Assembly (NCBI GenBank): GCA_965248545.1
Contig: OZ252110.1
Coordinates: 992,001 to 1,056,000, forward strand
Length of the DNA: 64,000 nt
Direction: 5' to 3'
Source: Alteromonas_E sp965248545
Lineage (GTDB): Bacteria > Pseudomonadota > Gammaproteobacteria > Enterobacterales > Alteromonadaceae
Shown piece after piece: positions 61,685-64,000 of the stretch. A program made the translations under genes and the position numbers. Every line of letters starts with the position of its first letter. Within the stretch, counting starts at the first letter, position 1. The notes below the pieces were generated by a model. It was given only the letters and a program-made list of their open reading frames with translations. It had not been told where the DNA came from and did no database searches.

Positions 61685-62263
61685 GTGTTACTTCTGATCG
61701 ATAACTATGACTCGTTTAGCCACAATTTGGCGCGTTACTTTGTTGAATTGGGGCAAACGGTAAACGTTGTAAGAAATGACCAAATAAGTATCCAAGAGAT
61801 CGAGCGATTGCAGCCCGAGTATTTGGTGCTGTCACCCGGACCTTGCACGCCAAATGAAGCCGGTATCTCGCTCGATGCAGTTAAAGCGTTTGCGGGACGC
61901 ATTCCCATGCTAGGCGTATGCCTTGGGCATCAAACTATCGCGCAAGTGTTCGGTGCAAAAATTGTGGGAGCTGATTCAGTGATGCATGGCAAAACATCAC
62001 AGCTCCAACACAATCGAAGTAAATTGTTTAATCAAGTAAACCAGAGCTTTCGAGTCACTCGTTATCACTCTTTGGTCGTTGAGCCTGGTTCATTGTCGCA
62101 GGATTTTGATGTAACGGCTTGGGTCGATAGCAGCGAAAAGTGCAAACGGGAAATCATGGCGATTGAGCATAAAAGTTTCACTTTAATTGGGGTTCAATTT
62201 CACCCAGAGTCACTGATGACAGAATTTGGACACCAGATACTGGCGAATTTTCTACACTATTGA
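61685..62263 (+). CDS. pabA: Aminodeoxychorismate/anthranilate synthase glutaminase subunit
   Basis: The 192-residue class I glutamine amidotransferase starts at a GTG 5 bases after trpS. It has LLLIDNYDSFSHNLARYF, PGPCTPNEAG and the nucleophile cysteine in GVCLGHQTIAQVFG; the ending GVQFHPESLMTEFG gives the histidine-glutamate pair. It supplies ammonia for aminodeoxychorismate or anthranilate. In this genome position (trpS-pabA-argD) the folate role (pabA) is usual, but a shared role with trpE cannot be excluded. Confidence 0.9.
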   Translation: MLLLIDNYDSFSHNLARYFVELGQTVNVVRNDQISIQEIERLQPEYLVLSPGPCTPNEAGISLDAVKAFAGRIPMLGVCLGHQTIAQVFGAKIVGADSVMHGKTSQLQHNRSKLFNQVNQSFRVTRYHSLVVEPGSLSQDFDVTAWVDSSEKCKREIMAIEHKSFTLIGVQFHPESLMTEFGHQILANFLHY

Positions 62264-62348
62264 TTCACCAGGTCGATAAATAAGCTATCAGTTGGTAAGC
62301 CACATTTTCCACGCTAAACTATAAACGCGGTAACGAACCAAATAATCA

Positions 62349-63530
62349 ATGAATCAACTTCAGTCAAGCCAATATGCTCTGCTAAATCATCGCTTTGAAA
62401 CTTTGATGTTTTCTTTGACTCAAGCAAACGATTTAGTCGGCCGTGAATTACCCGGACATATTGCCTATGAAGACTCAGAGCAAGGATTCGCGCGACGCGA
62501 ACTTTTACATGTCGAGAAGGTCGCCATTCAAAACAAAAAGCGCGACGAAATGAATACCCAAGCATACATTGATGCGGTGCGGAATGATTTTCATAAATTA
62601 CTGCTAACTCAACTCGAAGTATCGTTAAGCGATACAACCGATTTGTTCCGCAAGACGCTCGGATTGGATGAAGTGTTTGCTGATTTACTCGATATGCTCG
62701 CAGTTAAGGCATGTTCAATTGCCCGTTTGGAACCACTTGCAGCTAGAATTCCATGGCTGTATGACGAGCTCTTGAAAGTTGTAAATGCCCCGCAGCATCG
62801 GCGCAAAGATTCACGCGGTAGGGGTGTTGTTGTAGAAACACTCAGAGCGGCATTAAGTTTTATCAATATTGACAACCTCCAGTTGCTGATCCCCTCGCTG
62901 ATGTTTAGGCGAACCATTCCACAGATCACCGACCCCTATCCACAGATTAAAGCGCGAGTATGGCAACAAGCGTTGAGTGTCTCGCTCAGTGCTCGCTATT
63001 TGGCGCCTAAGCACGGGGTGAAGGAAAACGATGCTTTTGTATTTGGAATGCTCCAAGCAATTGGTAGGAATGCCGTCACTCGTACCTATTTCAAACTATT
63101 TGAGAAACTGCAACGCGAGGAGCTAGAGAGGGCACAAGCCAAAAAGGAGCGCGACCGCCATGACGCGTTGACTCAGATTCAACCTTCAGGGAACTTCCTC
63201 GTTGCCTTGTGGAACGACTACGCTGACCCTGCGATGCGCGACATCATTGAGCACATGCGACTCTCGAGGGTATTTGTCGGACCTGCAGCTGAAGTGCTCG
63301 GTTCTGAAAAAAAGGACCAGAACGTACCACTAGCCCTACTCACTCGACAAGCGCGTATCTATAGCCAATACCGATTGTTACATGCACATAAACTCATTAA
63401 CCAAACCGAGGCGAAAGTCATTCTTCGTCAAGCAAAACTGACCGCTCCGGACGTAGAAGCTCTGAATAAGATCGATGTTCGAACCCTTCCCCTAAATATA
63501 AAACCCGACCTAGACATCGAAGATTGCTGA
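62349..63530 (+). CDS. HDOD-like protein between pabA and argD
   Basis: The 393-residue protein is mostly alpha-helical, with a region from about 140 to 300 resembling HDOD domains (ALSFINIDNLQLLIPSLMFR, then ARVWQQALSVSLSARYLA, and ENDAFVFGMLQAIGRNAVTR), a catalytically dead HD-type fold used in signalling. The metal-binding HD pair is missing, as expected for HDOD. The last 100 residues are basic and helical. Function is unknown; similar proteins occupy this slot in related genera, from memory. Confidence 0.6.
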   Translation: MNQLQSSQYALLNHRFETLMFSLTQANDLVGRELPGHIAYEDSEQGFARRELLHVEKVAIQNKKRDEMNTQAYIDAVRNDFHKLLLTQLEVSLSDTTDLFRKTLGLDEVFADLLDMLAVKACSIARLEPLAARIPWLYDELLKVVNAPQHRRKDSRGRGVVVETLRAALSFINIDNLQLLIPSLMFRRTIPQITDPYPQIKARVWQQALSVSLSARYLAPKHGVKENDAFVFGMLQAIGRNAVTRTYFKLFEKLQREELERAQAKKERDRHDALTQIQPSGNFLVALWNDYADPAMRDIIEHMRLSRVFVGPAAEVLGSEKKDQNVPLALLTRQARIYSQYRLLHAHKLINQTEAKVILRQAKLTAPDVEALNKIDVRTLPLNIKPDLDIEDC

Positions 63531-63877
63531 CCTTTTTGGTCTATTTTGAGCCAGATTTTGCCCATTTGATTAGAAAACCACCGCTTTTTTACAATTTATT
63601 TGCATATAACTATTCACTACACCTTTAGCACACCAATTTATCGCGCTATTTAACACTTGCGCGGGCGTCGCGAATCCGCCCTTCCACTACCGACAGCTGG
63701 GAGAAAATAGTTATGCAGTTTTTCTGCAAATAGCTGCACAACCCCTTTATTTTCAAGGAATACAGCGCAAGTTGGCGAGACATTCGATTAAATACTTGCC
63801 ATAATAGACGGCTAGTTTTTGCACATCCGAAAGGCGATTTTGATCGTTCAGTGCCAAATTAATAAGAGGTTAAATAT
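63531..63877. other. Intergenic leader before argD, no convincing ArgR box
   Basis: This 347-base gap should contain the argD promoter. A TGCAT-N6-ATTCA arrangement lies near 63602-63617, but the spacer is two bases longer than the 4-base core of an ARG box. A TGCAG-TTTTT-CTGCA dyad lies at about 63714-63728. I identified no promoter or leader peptide with confidence. Confidence 0.35.
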
Positions 63878-64000
63878 ATGAATGTTACTCGTGAGATGTT
63901 TAATGACGTCATGGTTCCTAACTACAACCCGGCGAGCATGATCCCGGTCCGTGGTGAAGGCTCTCGTGTTTGGGACCAAGACAATAACGAGTATATCGAC
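63878..64000 (+). CDS. argD: Acetylornithine/succinylornithine aminotransferase, N-terminal part (partial)
   Basis: The frame opens with an ATG after AAGAGG and runs off the window edge after 41 codons: MNVTREMFNDVMVPNYNPAS, then MIPVRGEGSRVWDQDNNEYID. This matches the start of the class III aminotransferases ArgD/AstC, which convert N-acetylglutamate semialdehyde to acetylornithine (or act on succinylornithine in arginine breakdown). Which role cannot be decided from this fragment; the pabA-argD position favours a shared ArgD/AstC enzyme. Confidence 0.85.
   Translation, partial: MNVTREMFNDVMVPNYNPASMIPVRGEGSRVWDQDNNEYID

Noticed and set aside
63602..63617. TGCAT ... ATTCA arrangement as an ARG box upstream of argD
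   Set aside because: The core spacer is six bases instead of four, and no second box lies at 21 bases; it cannot be called an ArgR site on this evidence.
63714..63728. TGCAG-TTTTT-CTGCA dyad and a six-codon ORF upstream of argD
   Set aside because: The short arms occur readily by chance in AT-rich sequence and the ORF (ending CK) has no arginine codons and no ribosome site.
1..64000. CRISPR arrays, tRNA or rRNA genes, insertion sequences and prophage
   Set aside because: No regularly spaced repeats, no cloverleaf with conserved tRNA motifs, no transposase or integrase frames and no terminal inverted repeats were recognised on either strand.

Overview
The window reads as a chromosomal segment of a Gram-negative gammaproteobacterium, most likely a marine Alteromonadales-type organism. 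This is inferred from gene order, not from any search. Three conserved blocks support it: mrcA divergent from pilMNOPQ, followed by aroK, aroB, a damX-like gene, dam, rpe and trpS; trpS, pabA and then argD/astC; and an argC-B-F-G-H operon that ends in a separate argA. Coding density is high, most genes lie in short operons on both strands, and I see no rRNA, tRNA, CRISPR array, insertion sequence or prophage.

Layout. 1-6.8 kb: the end of gpsA, a periplasmic gluzincin-like protein, a FimT/GspH pseudopilin, a LysR regulator divergent from a small ORF + GST + FMN-binding protein operon, a DUF4920 protein, a parvulin and trmL. 6.8-11 kb: a Cpx-type envelope stress module (regulator, kinase and a lysophospholipase-like hydrolase in one operon) divergent from a double-domain CpxP, with a CpxR-box-like site between them. 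11-17 kb: a secreted methyltransferase-like protein, a receptor-like membrane protein with no output domain, an HxlR regulator with a perfect inverted repeat facing an NTF2-like gene, a multipass membrane protein, and kelch protein + mgsA. 17.1-24.2 kb: arginine biosynthesis, preceded by tandem ARG boxes, a 25-codon arginine-rich reading frame and a terminator-like hairpin. 24.2-28.6 kb: a three-gene ABC exporter. 28.6-31.4 kb: a metallo-hydrolase and a NIT-domain chemoreceptor. 31.7-39.9 kb: a four-gene operon of TPR/outer-membrane-barrel protein, FecR-like protein with a TbpB-like C-terminal region, giant multi-domain lipoprotein and CHASE2 adenylate cyclase. 39.9-43.7 kb: an HD-GYP phosphodiesterase and a hybrid histidine kinase. 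43.7-49.2 kb: an alpha/beta hydrolase, malic enzyme and PBP1a. 49.4-64 kb: pilMNOPQ, aroKB, damX, dam, a small envelope-protein insertion, rpe, trpS, pabA, an HDOD-like protein and the start of argD.

How they work together. The arg genes cover N-acetylglutamate synthase to argininosuccinate lyase except the deacetylation step (argE or argJ) and most of argD, which runs off the window. The Cpx module, SPOR protein, PBP1a and pilus genes concern the cell envelope. The 31.7-43.7 kb region is rich in signalling and suggests a link from a surface or periplasmic protein assembly to cyclic nucleotide output.

The two most interesting observations are the putative arginine attenuator in front of argC (ARG boxes, arginine-rich leader frame, terminator hairpin) and the 31.7-39.9 kb operon, where a Slam-like (type XI secretion-like) barrel gene overlaps a FecR protein carrying a TbpB-like C-terminus and is followed by an adenylate cyclase with a periplasmic sensor. 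Both are inferences from sequence pattern and need the checks listed.
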